DNA of 35,977 bases from Ignavibacteriales bacterium (GTDB lineage Bacteria; Bacteroidota; Ignavibacteria; Ignavibacteriales; Ignavibacteriaceae): NCBI GenBank assembly GCA_020061995.1, contig JAGUXE010000412.1, forward strand, positions 1-35,977, in the 5' to 3' direction. Position numbers and translations under genes: made by a program. Below, piece by piece: positions 8,501-15,255 of the stretch. The notes under the pieces are model-generated. The model saw only the letters and a program-made list of their open reading frames with translations. It had not been told where the DNA came from and made no database searches. The number at the start of each line of letters is the position of its first letter. Position 1 is the first letter of the stretch.

Positions 8501-9869
8501 AAATAATCAGTTGTCCAAAAAATGCCGAGTTCATCATTTTACTCGACGAATCAAATGCTATTTCATTTCGTTTCGCCTGGTCGAGTTTTGTGCCAATAAG
8601 GTTTTTACGGTGCAGGTAAAAAATCATACTTTCAACAATGATAACTGCTCCATCAACCAATATCCCGAAATCGAGCGCCCCCAAACTCATCAGGTTAGCC
8701 CACACCCCAAACAGGTTCATCATGATAAATGCAAATAGCAAGGCCAGCGGAATGGTTGATGCCACAATTAAACCGCCCCTTAAATTCCCGAGGAAGATAA
8801 CCAGCACAAAAATAACAATCAGCGCACCCAACGACAGGTTTTCGGCAACGGTAGATGTGGTACTTTTAATGAGCTTGCTGCGGTCGAGAAAAGGTTTAAT
8901 TTCAACACCATCAGGCAGTGATTTTTGAATTAAAGCCATTCGCTCTTTTACATCCTTAATCACATCGTTTGAGTTTTCGCCTTTCAGCATCATCACGATT
9001 CCGCCAACGGCCTCTCCCTTTCCATCTTTGGTAAAAGCACCATAACGGACAAAACTTCCGAATTTCACTTCTGCCACATCCCTGATGAAAATGGGTTGCC
9101 CGTCAATGTTTGCGACCAAAGTGTTTTTAATATCATCCAACGAACGCATCAACCCTTCGCCACGGATAAAGTTGGCCTGAAAATTTTTCTCGATATATGC
9201 GCCGCCTGTGTTCTGATTGTTGTCGTCAAGTGCTTCAAAAATATCCGAAATGGCTAAACCCATACTTTTGAGTTTATCAGGATTAACAGCGACTTCGTAT
9301 TGTTTACCCCTGCCCCCAAAAGAGTTTACTTCTACCACTCCGGGCAGCATAGCCATTTGTCGTTTTACAATCCATTCCTGCATGGTGCGCAGTTCCATGT
9401 CGTTATAAACGGTATCGTAACCGGGTTGCACTTCAAGCGTGTATTGATAAATTTCGCCTAATCCGGTGCTGATTGGCGCCATAAACGGTTCCCCAAATCC
9501 CTGTGGAATTTTTTCTTTCACTTCGGCTAAGGCTTCACTTACCAACTGCCGGGGAAGATATGTCCCGGCGCTTTCTTTGAAAACAATGGTTACAACCGAA
9601 AGCCCAAAACGTGACACACTTCGTATTTCGGTCACGTCGGGCAGGTTCGCTACTGCCAATTCTACCTGATAGGTTACAAACTTTTCAATGTCTTCCGTGC
9701 CCAAATTGGGTGCGGTGGTAATTACCAAAACCTGATTGTTTGTAATGTCAGGTAAGGCGTCAAGTGGCACTTTCGTCATGGAATATATTCCGCCAATAAT
9801 CAGTCCGATTGTCATCAGCCCGATAAGTGCCTTATTCTTTATTGAAAAGGATATTATACTGTTTATCAT
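5529..9869 (-). CDS. CusA/CzcA heavy-metal RND pump fused to a TolC-like outer-membrane factor
   Basis: About 1446 residues, starting at MINSIISFSIKNKALIGLM; an in-frame ATG at 9938 would add 23 residues that do not look like a pump N-terminus. Residues 1 to about 1035 form a complete RND transporter with the proton-relay motif D400-FGILV-D406-GAVIIV-E413 characteristic of heavy-metal efflux (HME) members. From Met1041 a signal-like hydrophobic stretch (MPKTALGMFTVLVVIAGLG...NANAQ) opens a roughly 400-residue OMF/TolC-type coiled-coil protein. The pump and its channel are thus encoded as one chain, with the joint carrying its own signal peptide, an arrangement seen in other Bacteroidota. Substrate is a transition metal; Cu/Ag versus Co/Zn/Cd cannot be settled by eye. 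Confidence 0.95.
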   Translation of the reverse strand: MINSIISFSIKNKALIGLMTIGLIIGGIYSMTKVPLDALPDITNNQVLVITTAPNLGTEDIEKFVTYQVELAVANLPDVTEIRSVSRFGLSVVTIVFKESAGTYLPRQLVSEALAEVKEKIPQGFGEPFMAPISTGLGEIYQYTLEVQPGYDTVYNDMELRTMQEWIVKRQMAMLPGVVEVNSFGGRGKQYEVAVNPDKLKSMGLAISDIFEALDDNNQNTGGAYIEKNFQANFIRGEGLMRSLDDIKNTLVANIDGQPIFIRDVAEVKFGSFVRYGAFTKDGKGEAVGGIVMMLKGENSNDVIKDVKERMALIQKSLPDGVEIKPFLDRSKLIKSTTSTVAENLSLGALIVIFVLVIFLGNLRGGLIVASTIPLALLFAFIMMNLFGVWANLMSLGALDFGILVDGAVIIVESMIFYLHRKNLIGTKLDQAKRNEIAFDSSSKMMNSAFFGQLIILIVFIPVLALQGVEGKMFIPMAMTFGFAVLGVVILCLTYIPMMAALFLQPPKTDKKTWGDKIIGKLENTYTPVIGWSLKRSWIVITIAFVLLISGGFLFTRMGAEFIPKLDEGDFVFQAFLKPGTSLTEGTKTSTRLEQIVLENFPDEVESIQSRIGVADLPTDPMPLDIADIFVILTPKDQWTQAESKAELIEKVREKVSVLPGINFEFTQPIEMKFNELLTGIREDVAVKLYGDDLEILAAKSEEIAGLVSGIEGVAGVKAEATRGLPQITVHYDRNKLGRYNLKIKELNTIVESAFSGGVAGSIYEGERMFDLVVRLDEEHRQSIDDIRNLFVNLPDGNQIPLKEVAEISYQPGPMQISRDNTNRRTYVGINVSGRDVKSLVEEIQTTLDEKLDLPTGYYIRYGGAFENLERASKRLSLVVPLALALIFMLVFFAVKSFKQTLMIYVAVPFAAVGGIFSLYLRDMPFSISAGVGFIVLFGVAVLNGLVLISGFNELKEEGKLHINDIIKKGSIRRIRPILLTASTDILGFLPMAVSTSAGAEVQRPLATVVIGGMLTSTLLTLIVLPILYKFVESGVKKIKMPKTALGMFTVLVVIAGLGISGNANAQDSTITLPQAIERAKENYPAIKAAKLEVDKQEALKATAYELGTTSIYTGKEEVGNNAPGIQNKIGIGQTDIDLFGIPAKSKLANSRTKQALSGQELTEYSLARDVSLAWYNAVHAKQQWQLFKDLDTLYTDFQKAAELRYNTQATSKIEYLSASAKYKELQVNLRKAESNYLASLQILNQYLLYPGAVDVNTQDLGQYVFELVSGTDSLGASPLLDYYSTGIDVAESAWKAEKANFLPKLDLGYKWQSVDGNSGFYGWEVGISVPLAFFSQSGKTKASKIDFQIANQQYEQKELELKAGYNQQISRYLTLQQVINYYQKEALPLADEQIQASNLAYRLGSIDYVQFIQNTEAAIRTKQDFLMQQAEYFELSAQLKFITGK

Positions 9870-10012
9870 TTGATTTCTATAAATTTTTAATGTGAATACG
9901 ATTAATAATAATGAGCTAAAATCCATGTGCTTGTTCATGGAAAACCCATTATATCATGGCAATGAAATGATACATGAGCTTAATGCTCAGCTGTAGAGAA
10001 AGAAGAAATGAA

Positions 10013-10318
10013 TTATATTTTGGGCGGTTGCCAGATAGATGCAACAGGGCTTGAAAACGAAGATTCTTTCAATTTAACATCTAAAGTACTTTCTACTAAA
10101 TTGGTAAAGGAAATACTAAAAAAAGATGGAAAAGAAAGGGTCTGGCAACAATGACAAAAACAAAACGGGGAACATAAATCAACATTATTTGTGTGATTTT
10201 GGCTTTGTTCTGATAATTCCAGCGTAACAGAATTTGAATTGGAAGCATGTACATCATTGCATGGTATGGCTGTTAAAACCATTACATACATTGATAATAT
10301 TACTGTTACATATTTCAT
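10013..10318 (-). CDS. Small secreted protein, DUF6660-like
   Basis: 101 residues from the ATG of MKYVTVILSMYVMVLTAIPC. The reading frame extends further upstream but would then overlap the fur gene and the operator. An N-terminal signal sequence is followed by a cysteine cluster (DLCSPFCFCHCCQ) and a conserved-looking SFPSFF segment. This matches the small DUF6660-type proteins found at the front of czc/cus clusters in Bacteroidota; the function is unknown and metal binding by the Cys/His cluster is inference. It follows fur copy 2 and precedes the pump gene. Confidence 0.7.
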   Translation of the reverse strand: MKYVTVILSMYVMVLTAIPCNDVHASNSNSVTLELSEQSQNHTNNVDLCSPFCFCHCCQTLSFPSFFSISFTNLVESTLDVKLKESSFSSPVASIWQPPKI

Positions 10319-10351
10319 CTGAAAATTATTGTCATTTATAAAGTACAACAG

Positions 10352-10386
10352 CAAAGATACTCCAAAGTTGATGCAACCGGGTTGCA
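10352..10386 (-). promoter_or_regulatory. Promoter with inverted-repeat operator for the efflux operon
   Basis: On the minus strand a TATCTTTG element (10352-10359) matches the Bacteroidota -7 consensus TAnnTTTG and lies 34 bp before the DUF6660-like start. Immediately upstream is the perfect palindrome TGCAAC-CGG-GTTGCA (10372-10386), placed where it would cover the -33 region. The same palindrome occurs at 139-153. Repression of the cus operon by the adjacent Fur-family protein is a natural reading but is inference. Confidence 0.55.
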
Positions 10387-10389
10387 AAG

Positions 10390-10803
10390 TTATTTTTTGC
10401 AATTTGAACAAATTCCTTTTACTACCATATTTACGCTTTCGAGAGAAAAACTACTGGGGAGGTTTATAGTTGGAACAGGAATGTCGTTTAAACAAAAGGT
10501 TTGATTGCAATTTGTGCAAAGAAAATGAACATGCAGGTCTTCGGGGTCGCACTCGCAATTGTCCTGACAAAGCGCATATCTCAAAGAACCCGAACCATCT
10601 TCTATCGAATGAATCAGTTTGTTTTCCTGAAATGATTTTAGTGTTCTATAAAGAGTTGCTTTATCGGCTTTTTCAAATTTTTGTTCTAATTCAGGCAAAC
10701 TAATAGCCGTTTTTTGTTCTGTTAGAACTTGCAAAACCAATTGTCGCATTGCAGTTGGTTTGATGTTTTTTAAGTTGAGTTTGTTGTCTATTTCCTTTTT
10801 CAT
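10390..10803 (-). CDS. Fur-family transcriptional regulator (copy 2)
   Basis: 137 residues, same length and layout as the gene at 159-572. It has a winged-helix N-terminus with KPTAMRQLVLQVL and ATLYRTLKSFQ, a metal-rich segment around EDLHVHFLC, and structural CxxC pairs CTNC and CSNC. It is first in the metal block and its stop lies 4 bp from the palindromic operator, so it may control the downstream cus-type genes and itself. Its 5' side carries hairpin H1 and then attC-like element E1, so it is the first gene after the array's left end. Confidence 0.9.
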   Translation of the reverse strand: MKKEIDNKLNLKNIKPTAMRQLVLQVLTEQKTAISLPELEQKFEKADKATLYRTLKSFQENKLIHSIEDGSGSLRYALCQDNCECDPEDLHVHFLCTNCNQTFCLNDIPVPTINLPSSFSLESVNMVVKGICSNCKK

Positions 10804-10863
10804 TTTGTCGGTTCATTTCTTAATAGCTCAAAAGTAACAATTCAGCACGAGTGTGTAGGCAAA

Positions 10864-10930
10864 ATTGCAGCTCTTTTACAAGCCTTTGGTTTGGGCGTTG
10901 GCTTGTGGGGGCTTGGAAATGTGCTGCAAT
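10864..10930. repeat. Hairpin H1 (T-T mismatch family)
   Basis: Stem-loop with outer arms ATTGCAG / CTGCAAT and inner arms CAAGCC / GGCTTG around a 25-nt loop. Between them the top strand has CTCTTTT facing AAATGTG, giving C:G, T-T, C:G, T-T, then three T:A pairs. The same mismatch pattern recurs in H2-H5. It lies about 60 bp upstream of the fur copy 2 start. Confidence 0.7.
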
Positions 10931-11028
10931 GTGGGGTGGGGTTTCTTTCCTTTTTTTGCGGGGGGAGAAAAAAAACAAAATAAATTCCATCAAATTTGCA
11001 CCGACTTGTCAAAGAGCTAAATATTTTA
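10864..11028. repeat. 165-bp repeat block, copy 1
   Basis: Hairpin H1 plus about 98 bp of flank, ending in AAAGAGCTAAAT, is nearly the same as 22913-23076. In both places the block starts 64-69 bp inside the cassette core site and precedes a regulator gene on the minus strand (fur here, tetR there). It contains runs of G, A and T and no convincing gene; the short open frame across it also appears in the second copy only through the repeat. Confidence 0.7.
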
Positions 11029-11086
11029 ATCTGCTTGTTTTAAACTGCACCTATCAGTCTTGAAGGTTCTCTTTTTTCGCCTTGTT

Positions 11087-11220
11087 GCTAACGTCTTGGG
11101 GCTTGGCGAAGTGCGGGACTTTTAGCACTACACTTCAATCGAAGCACCAAAGTTCAAATTTAGCACAAATGTTCATACGAAGCACTATACCCCGCATTTC
11201 GCCAAACCCTTGTTAGCGGC
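11087..11220. repeat. attC-like element E1
   Basis: Imperfect palindrome of 134 bp. Left core GCTAAC (11087-11092), right core GTTAGCGGC (11212-11220). The arms pair over TTGGCGAAGTGCGGG and CCCGCATTTCGCCAA. The left arm has several extra unpaired bases next to AAC. The right core is complementary to the left core of E2 (GCCGCTAAC), not to its own left core in full. The stop codon TAA of the DsbA-like gene lies inside the core, as is common in integron cassettes. Confidence 0.8.
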
Positions 11221-12226
11221 TGGTATTCTTTATTGTCCAAATAGCACCATTTTTAGTCGTCAGCTTTTCTAAATGTCCTTTTGTTACAAGTTCATTTAAT
11301 TGCTTTTCGCTTTCTACTCTTGGTGTTCCCGAAAGTTCAGAAAATTCTTTTGCTGTCAAAGAATGATATTTTGAGAATAGTGTTTCCCAATTTTTAGTGT
11401 ATTCACTTTTGGTTGCTGTCGGGTAAAGTTTCATAACAGAAGTTTCATAAAAAGCATAAGGCTTTGAACCATATACAATTTCTTTGTTGCCCGAATTGTC
11501 TAAAAAGAAAATAGTCGGAAAACCTCTTACTCCATACGATTTTGCCAACTTCAAATCTTCTTCAAAAAGTGTTTTTGCTTTGCCGTCAAAATCAGTTTTT
11601 AATTGTACTGCATTTAAGCCGACTTTTTTAGCTGCTGCTTCTAAATGTTCCCACTTTGCAATGTTCTTTTTTTGAAGAAAAACCATTTCTCTGATTTCTC
11701 TTAAAAACAAAATGGCTTTTTCTTCGCTCTGAATTTGTGCCGCTTTAAAAGCGATGGAAGGCGGATAAGAAGACGCTAAAGGGTCTTCCACCCAAACGTC
11801 CCCGTCAATAGGCATATCGTAATAAACGCTAACTTCGTCCCAATGGTGTGCCACGTCTGACGGTTTGCTGATACCACCGCTGTTGTAACTCCAATCGGGC
11901 AACAATCCACCCATACGATATTCTATTTCTATATTGTTGCCGTATTCCAATTTCAGTTTTCTTAATTGTGGTTCGATACCCCAACAAGAAGAACAAATCG
12001 GGTCTGTGAAATAAACCATTTTAACAGGTTTTTCTATATTTTGAACAGCTATTTCTGTTTTTGTTGTGCTGTCTGGTATTCCGCAAATTCCCTCAACAGG
12101 GTCGCACATAAGCGGGTTGTTTTTTGATGTTTCGTTTGTCATTTTTTTTGTGTTATTTGTTTGTCCCTGACAACTTGTAAATGCCGTTGTCAAAAGAAGC
12201 AATATTGCTATTTTGTGTTTCGTCAT
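11213..12226 (-). CDS. DsbA-family thiol oxidoreductase lipoprotein
   Basis: 337 residues. It has a lipoprotein-like signal (MTKHKIAILLLLTTAFTSC) and a short linker with CDPVEGIC. A DsbA/FrnE/YjbH-like thioredoxin fold follows, with the CxxC pair C78-S-S-C81 (DPICSSCWG) and a cis-proline loop in RGFPTIFF. The last 60 residues resemble a small winged or helical appendage. Probably an envelope-anchored disulfide oxidase or isomerase. It is the minus-strand gene of cassette 1, divergent from an HxlR regulator 76 bp away. Its stop codon overlaps the core site of E1. Confidence 0.85.
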   Translation of the reverse strand: MTKHKIAILLLLTTAFTSCQGQTNNTKKMTNETSKNNPLMCDPVEGICGIPDSTTKTEIAVQNIEKPVKMVYFTDPICSSCWGIEPQLRKLKLEYGNNIEIEYRMGGLLPDWSYNSGGISKPSDVAHHWDEVSVYYDMPIDGDVWVEDPLASSYPPSIAFKAAQIQSEEKAILFLREIREMVFLQKKNIAKWEHLEAAAKKVGLNAVQLKTDFDGKAKTLFEEDLKLAKSYGVRGFPTIFFLDNSGNKEIVYGSKPYAFYETSVMKLYPTATKSEYTKNWETLFSKYHSLTAKEFSELSGTPRVESEKQLNELVTKGHLEKLTTKNGAIWTIKNTSR

Positions 12227-12244
12227 TGCTTAACATTATTGTTA

Positions 12245-12265
12245 TATCTTTGTAGCGCAAAGTTA
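12245..12265. promoter_or_regulatory. Face-to-face promoters and palindrome between dsbA-like and hxlR genes
   Basis: Plus strand: TATCTTTG (12245-12252) fits a -7 box for the hxlR gene. Minus strand: TAACTTTG (12258-12265) fits a -7 box for the dsbA-like gene, with TTGC exactly 19 bp upstream of it. The two boxes form the palindrome CTTTG-TAGCG-CAAAG, so one bound regulator could block both promoters. Binding by the HxlR protein is inference. Confidence 0.55.
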
Positions 12266-12302
12266 GATTGTTTAAAAAATTCTTGCAATAAGTCAGAATT
12301 AT

Positions 12303-12614
12303 ATGACTACTAAAAATTTGACAGATGATACGGGAACCTGCCCTGCACAAGGGCTTTTAAAGTTGCTGTCGGGCAAATGGAAACCTGAAATTTTTCGTTT
12401 GGCGGTTGAAGCACCTTTGCGGTTTAGTAGTCTATTGCGTCAAATTCAAGGGTCAAACAAGCAAACATTGTCCGTTGCGTTACGGGAATTAGAAGAAGTT
12501 GGCTTGTTGGAAAAAGTTGTCATAAAGCAAAAACCTTTACACATAGAATACAATCTTACCGAAAAAGGGAAGTCGTTAGTTCCTGTCTTAAAACAGTTGG
12601 AAGGGTTATCGTAG
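12303..12614 (+). CDS. HxlR-family transcriptional regulator
   Basis: 103 residues, nearly all one winged helix-turn-helix domain. It opens with GTCPAQGLLKLLSGKWKPEIFRL and continues with LRQIQGSNKQTLSVALRELEEVGLLEK and IEYNLTEKGKSLVPVL. Cys13 is the conserved N-terminal cysteine that senses electrophiles or oxidants in HxlR members such as HypR and YodB. It is encoded divergently from a thiol oxidoreductase, which supports thiol-stress sensing. The stop lies 16 bp from the core of E2, so the two genes fill cassette 1 almost completely. Confidence 0.92.
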   Translation: MTTKNLTDDTGTCPAQGLLKLLSGKWKPEIFRLAVEAPLRFSSLLRQIQGSNKQTLSVALRELEEVGLLEKVVIKQKPLHIEYNLTEKGKSLVPVLKQLEGLS

Positions 12615-12629
12615 GGTGTCGTTATACTT

Positions 12630-12765
12630 GCCGCTAACGGCTGGGGGTTGGTAAAGTGCAGGAGATTGAAACGGTTCATTGTCCCGCGCTACGAAGCTAC
12701 GAAAAAGCGAGAACGCTTCCTATTCCGCTGAAATCCTGCATTTTACTAACCCCTTGTTACCACAC
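12630..12765. repeat. attC-like element E2
   Basis: 136-bp palindrome. Left core GCCGCTAAC (12630-12638), right core GTTACCACAC (12756-12765). Arms: GGGGTTGGTAAAGTGCAGGA with its near complement ending at the right core, about 18 of 20 paired plus G-T wobbles. The left core matches the right core of E1. The right core is complementary over 10 bp to the left core of E3. The loop contains CTACGAAG, shared with E4. Confidence 0.8.
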
Positions 12766-12810
12766 GTTTTTTAATTGATTAGTTCTTGGTTTTTAAAAGT
12801 CTTCAAATTT

Positions 12811-12852
12811 AAAAAAATAACTAAACTTCCCCTGATTTCTGAGGAAGTTTAG
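12811..12852 (-). terminator. Rho-independent terminator after the DUF6448 gene
   Basis: A perfect 10-bp stem (CTAAACTTCC / GGAAGTTTAG) with a 12-nt loop, followed on the minus strand by TTATTTTTTT. It lies 33 bp beyond the stop of the minus-strand gene at 12885-13529, inside cassette 2. Confidence 0.8.
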
Positions 12853-12884
12853 CTTTGTTATCTGTAAATTAATTTTGTATATAA

Positions 12885-13529
12885 TTAGTGTTTATGTTCT
12901 GCATGTCCACCACCGTTTTCTAAAATATCATGAATGGCTTCGATGGTATGGGTATAATCAACATAGGCTTTTACATATTTTCTACCGTTCTCAGTGGACT
13001 TATCCTTTTCGTTGTAGAGGGCAATAACTTTATTAAACTTTTCCCTTACAACCTTTTCGATATGACCATTCAGCTTACCTACCAAATCATCTGCACTTTT
13101 ACTATCTATTGCCATGTCACTTAAAACAACAATTTTCTTTGTCGTACCTGCTGGTTTTAAGCCAGTATAAGGCGCACCCTCAGTTTCTCTATGCAATCGT
13201 ACAAGTGTTTCTAAAAAATGCTTTTCAACAATTTGATAAATTTCTTTATCCCCACTTCTAAGTTTATATGTTTTATTGAATAGAGAAATAATTTCCGACT
13301 CTTGTTCTTTCGAAATCCACTTCATAACAAGACTTACATTATTTGTTTCCAAGGCTTTGTAGGCATCCTTGATAACAGGGCCGTCGTACGAATCGCAATG
13401 AGCTAGCGATGTAATTGGGAGTGAGAACATTAAACTAATAATTAAGCCAACTAGAAGACTTGCTTTAAATCGATTTCGCTGAGTTTTCTCTTCATTGTTA
13501 AACAATGATTTTTTTTCTTTTGTTTCCAT
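12885..13529 (-). CDS. DUF6448-like exported protein
   Basis: 214 residues. An N-terminal hydrophobic segment (KASLLVGLIISLMFSLPITSLAHC) acts as a signal or anchor. The mature part starts HCDSYDGPVIKDAYKAL and is alpha-helical, with RLHRETEGAPYTGLKPAG in the middle and a histidine-rich C-terminus (GGGHAEHKH). This layout matches the uncharacterised DUF6448 family. The HCDS start and terminal histidines suggest metal binding, which is inference. It is the second gene of cassette 2, after an AraC-type regulator, with a clear terminator behind it. Confidence 0.75.
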   Translation of the reverse strand: METKEKKSLFNNEEKTQRNRFKASLLVGLIISLMFSLPITSLAHCDSYDGPVIKDAYKALETNNVSLVMKWISKEQESEIISLFNKTYKLRSGDKEIYQIVEKHFLETLVRLHRETEGAPYTGLKPAGTTKKIVVLSDMAIDSKSADDLVGKLNGHIEKVVREKFNKVIALYNEKDKSTENGRKYVKAYVDYTHTIEAIHDILENGGGHAEHKH

Positions 13530-13661
13530 GATTTTAATTTTAAGTTATTATTCAAACATTTCGAAACAAAAGTAAGGTTGATAAAGCGATTGTCCGACCT
13601 AGTTTATAAGATAGCACTTCTTTTTACCTTGAACTATGACCTTTTTTATAAAGTAGGACTT

Positions 13662-14798
13662 CTATACTCTTTGGATGGTTTTCTTATACTCACTGGGGGT
13701 AAGACCTGTCATCTTTTTGAAAATCCTATTGAATGCTGATTTTGAGTTAAAACCACAATCATATGCAATACCAAGTAATGATAAGTTACTGAAAGTTGGG
13801 TCGTTAATTTTGCTTTTTACTTCATTAACTCTGAACCCATTTATAAAATCGAAAAAGTTGCACCCAAACTTTTCATTAATTACTCTTGAAAGTTGATAGG
13901 ATGGAATATTAACTAATGATGCAAGTTCTGGAAGCGTAATCTCAGGGTTTAGAAATGGTTTTTCATGCTCCATAATACTATTTATTCTGCCAATAAAATC
14001 TGAAAACTCAGCTTCACTCAAGTTCATACTTTGGTATTTTGTTCTTTGGTCACTTACAAAAACGTGGTCATCTTTCGGAAACCGAGTGAAAATTTCTTTC
14101 TGTCTTAAGCCAAAATAACCAACAAGGATGATAAATGCTGAAAGTGATAGAAAAAGTCCATCAGTACAGAAAGCCATTGACGCGTAATGAAATATGTGAT
14201 GAACAATTGCTATTGCAATTAAAGCCGACCAAATAACCCCGAAAATGTAAACAAGCGTTTTCAGCCATTCTAAGTTTATTTCTTCTGTTGTTGAAAAATT
14301 ATTTAAAATACTTAAGTCGATATTTTTAAACTTTAAGAAGGATGCGATAAAATAAGCTGGACCTGAAAATGCAGTAATCAGGAGAAATATAATAAAAATG
14401 AAAGGTGGTTCTACATTGATTGTTACATGGTCCAATCTTATCCTTGAAGAATACTCAGGAAACCATAAAGAAATTGATAGGTAAAGAAAAAAAGAGCAAA
14501 ATGGGATGAAGTGGAGCAAATCTCTTTTTGATGGCTTTTTTTTACCTGATGTCAGTGATTCTACATATAAATATAAGAAAGGACCATGTAGTAGAAACAT
14601 TGAAATAATGAAACTTGAAATATGTTGAATATTTAATAAAAGTTTATGAGATGAAAAAGCATAAAATGCAGTAAATAAACCCAGATATATTAGCCAATAA
14701 AATAATATTTTATCATGAAGCGCTTTAGGCTTTTTTTGTAAGAGTAGTACAGCAAAGAATAAAGCATTAAATGCAGCTATTAAAAAAACATATCTCAT
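13662..14798 (-). CDS. Membrane-bound AraC-family transcriptional regulator
   Basis: 378 residues. The first 230 or so form about seven hydrophobic segments (MRYVFLIAAFNALFFAVLLL, FIISMFLLHGPFLYLYV, FIFIIFLLITAF and others). The C-terminal 100 residues are an AraC-type double helix-turn-helix ending LLGIAYDCGFNSKSAFNRIFKKMTG..PSEYKK. This is the common Bacteroidota type in which a membrane sensor is joined directly to an AraC DNA-binding domain. In cassette 2 it lies 132 bp upstream of the DUF6448 gene in the same direction and may regulate it. The start lies 68 bp inside the core of E3. Confidence 0.88.
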   Translation of the reverse strand: MRYVFLIAAFNALFFAVLLLQKKPKALHDKILFYWLIYLGLFTAFYAFSSHKLLLNIQHISSFIISMFLLHGPFLYLYVESLTSGKKKPSKRDLLHFIPFCSFFLYLSISLWFPEYSSRIRLDHVTINVEPPFIFIIFLLITAFSGPAYFIASFLKFKNIDLSILNNFSTTEEINLEWLKTLVYIFGVIWSALIAIAIVHHIFHYASMAFCTDGLFLSLSAFIILVGYFGLRQKEIFTRFPKDDHVFVSDQRTKYQSMNLSEAEFSDFIGRINSIMEHEKPFLNPEITLPELASLVNIPSYQLSRVINEKFGCNFFDFINGFRVNEVKSKINDPTFSNLSLLGIAYDCGFNSKSAFNRIFKKMTGLTPSEYKKTIQRV

Positions 14799-14865
14799 CT
14801 TTTCTCTTATTTATCAAGTCGCAAATATACAACTTAATCTCTTTTCGGATTTTTTGTCATAAAAT

Positions 14866-15001
14866 GTGTGGTAACGGATGGCGGTATGGTTAGTTGCCGA
14901 TTTCGAAGCACTTTCCTGTCAAGTTACAACTACTTTTGATACGGGCTGAAACGCTCGAATACGCACTGCACCGGCAATTAACTATACCGCGTGTTGGCTG
15001 C
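14866..15001. repeat. attC-like element E3
   Basis: 136-bp palindrome. Left core GTGTGGTAAC (14866-14875), right core GTTGGCTGC (14993-15001). Arms CGGTATGGTTAGTTGCC and its complement pair with two G-T wobbles on the top strand. The left core is the exact complement of the E2 right core, and similarity runs on to 14 of 15 bases. Its loop resembles that of E5 (CCTGT..GTTACA ... AACGCT), so E3 and E5 form a subfamily. Confidence 0.8.
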
Positions 15002-15125
15002 TGGTGTTCTTTGTATATCATTGTCAATCATTTTTTTAGCTCTCATTTTTATTTGTTATCTGTCTGCGCTAACCTAACCACGAAGCACAAATTTATTTTG
15101 TTTTTTTGTGCGTGGGCAATCCTAA

Positions 15126-15145
15126 AACCGCCCTCAAAGGCGGTT
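15126..15145 (-). terminator. Possible terminator hairpin after the lipid operon
   Basis: Perfect stem AACCGCC / GGCGGTT with a 6-nt loop, 110 bp beyond the porin gene's stop. On the minus strand it is followed by only a short T tract, so termination is uncertain. Confidence 0.35.
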
Positions 15146-15164
15146 ACTTGGGCAGGAAAGGCGG

Positions 15165-15223
15165 AAGCTCTTTTGCAAGCCTTTGGTTTGAGCGTTGGCT
15201 CGTGTGGGCTTGCAAATGTGCTT
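15165..15223. repeat. Hairpin H2 (T-T mismatch family)
   Basis: Stem AAG-CTCTTTTG-CAAGCC facing GGCTTG-CAAATGTG-CTT. It keeps the C:G, T-T, C:G, T-T pattern, and the G:C pair after the A:T run replaces the A-G mismatch of H1. The loop carries GAGCGTTGGCTC, which can form an inner stem. It lies 32 bp after the last gene of cassette 3. Confidence 0.7.
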
Positions 15224-15255
15224 ACGACTGTGCGTGGGCTAAATGTGATTTGACA

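Noticed and set aside
10851..11063. 70-codon plus-strand frame over the H1 block
   Set aside because: It lies across hairpin H1 and the repeat block; the second copy has a different frame content, so coding is unlikely.
15165..15223. H hairpins as simple rho-independent terminators
   Set aside because: No T tract follows on the minus strand at H2 or H4, and three of the five lie upstream of genes.
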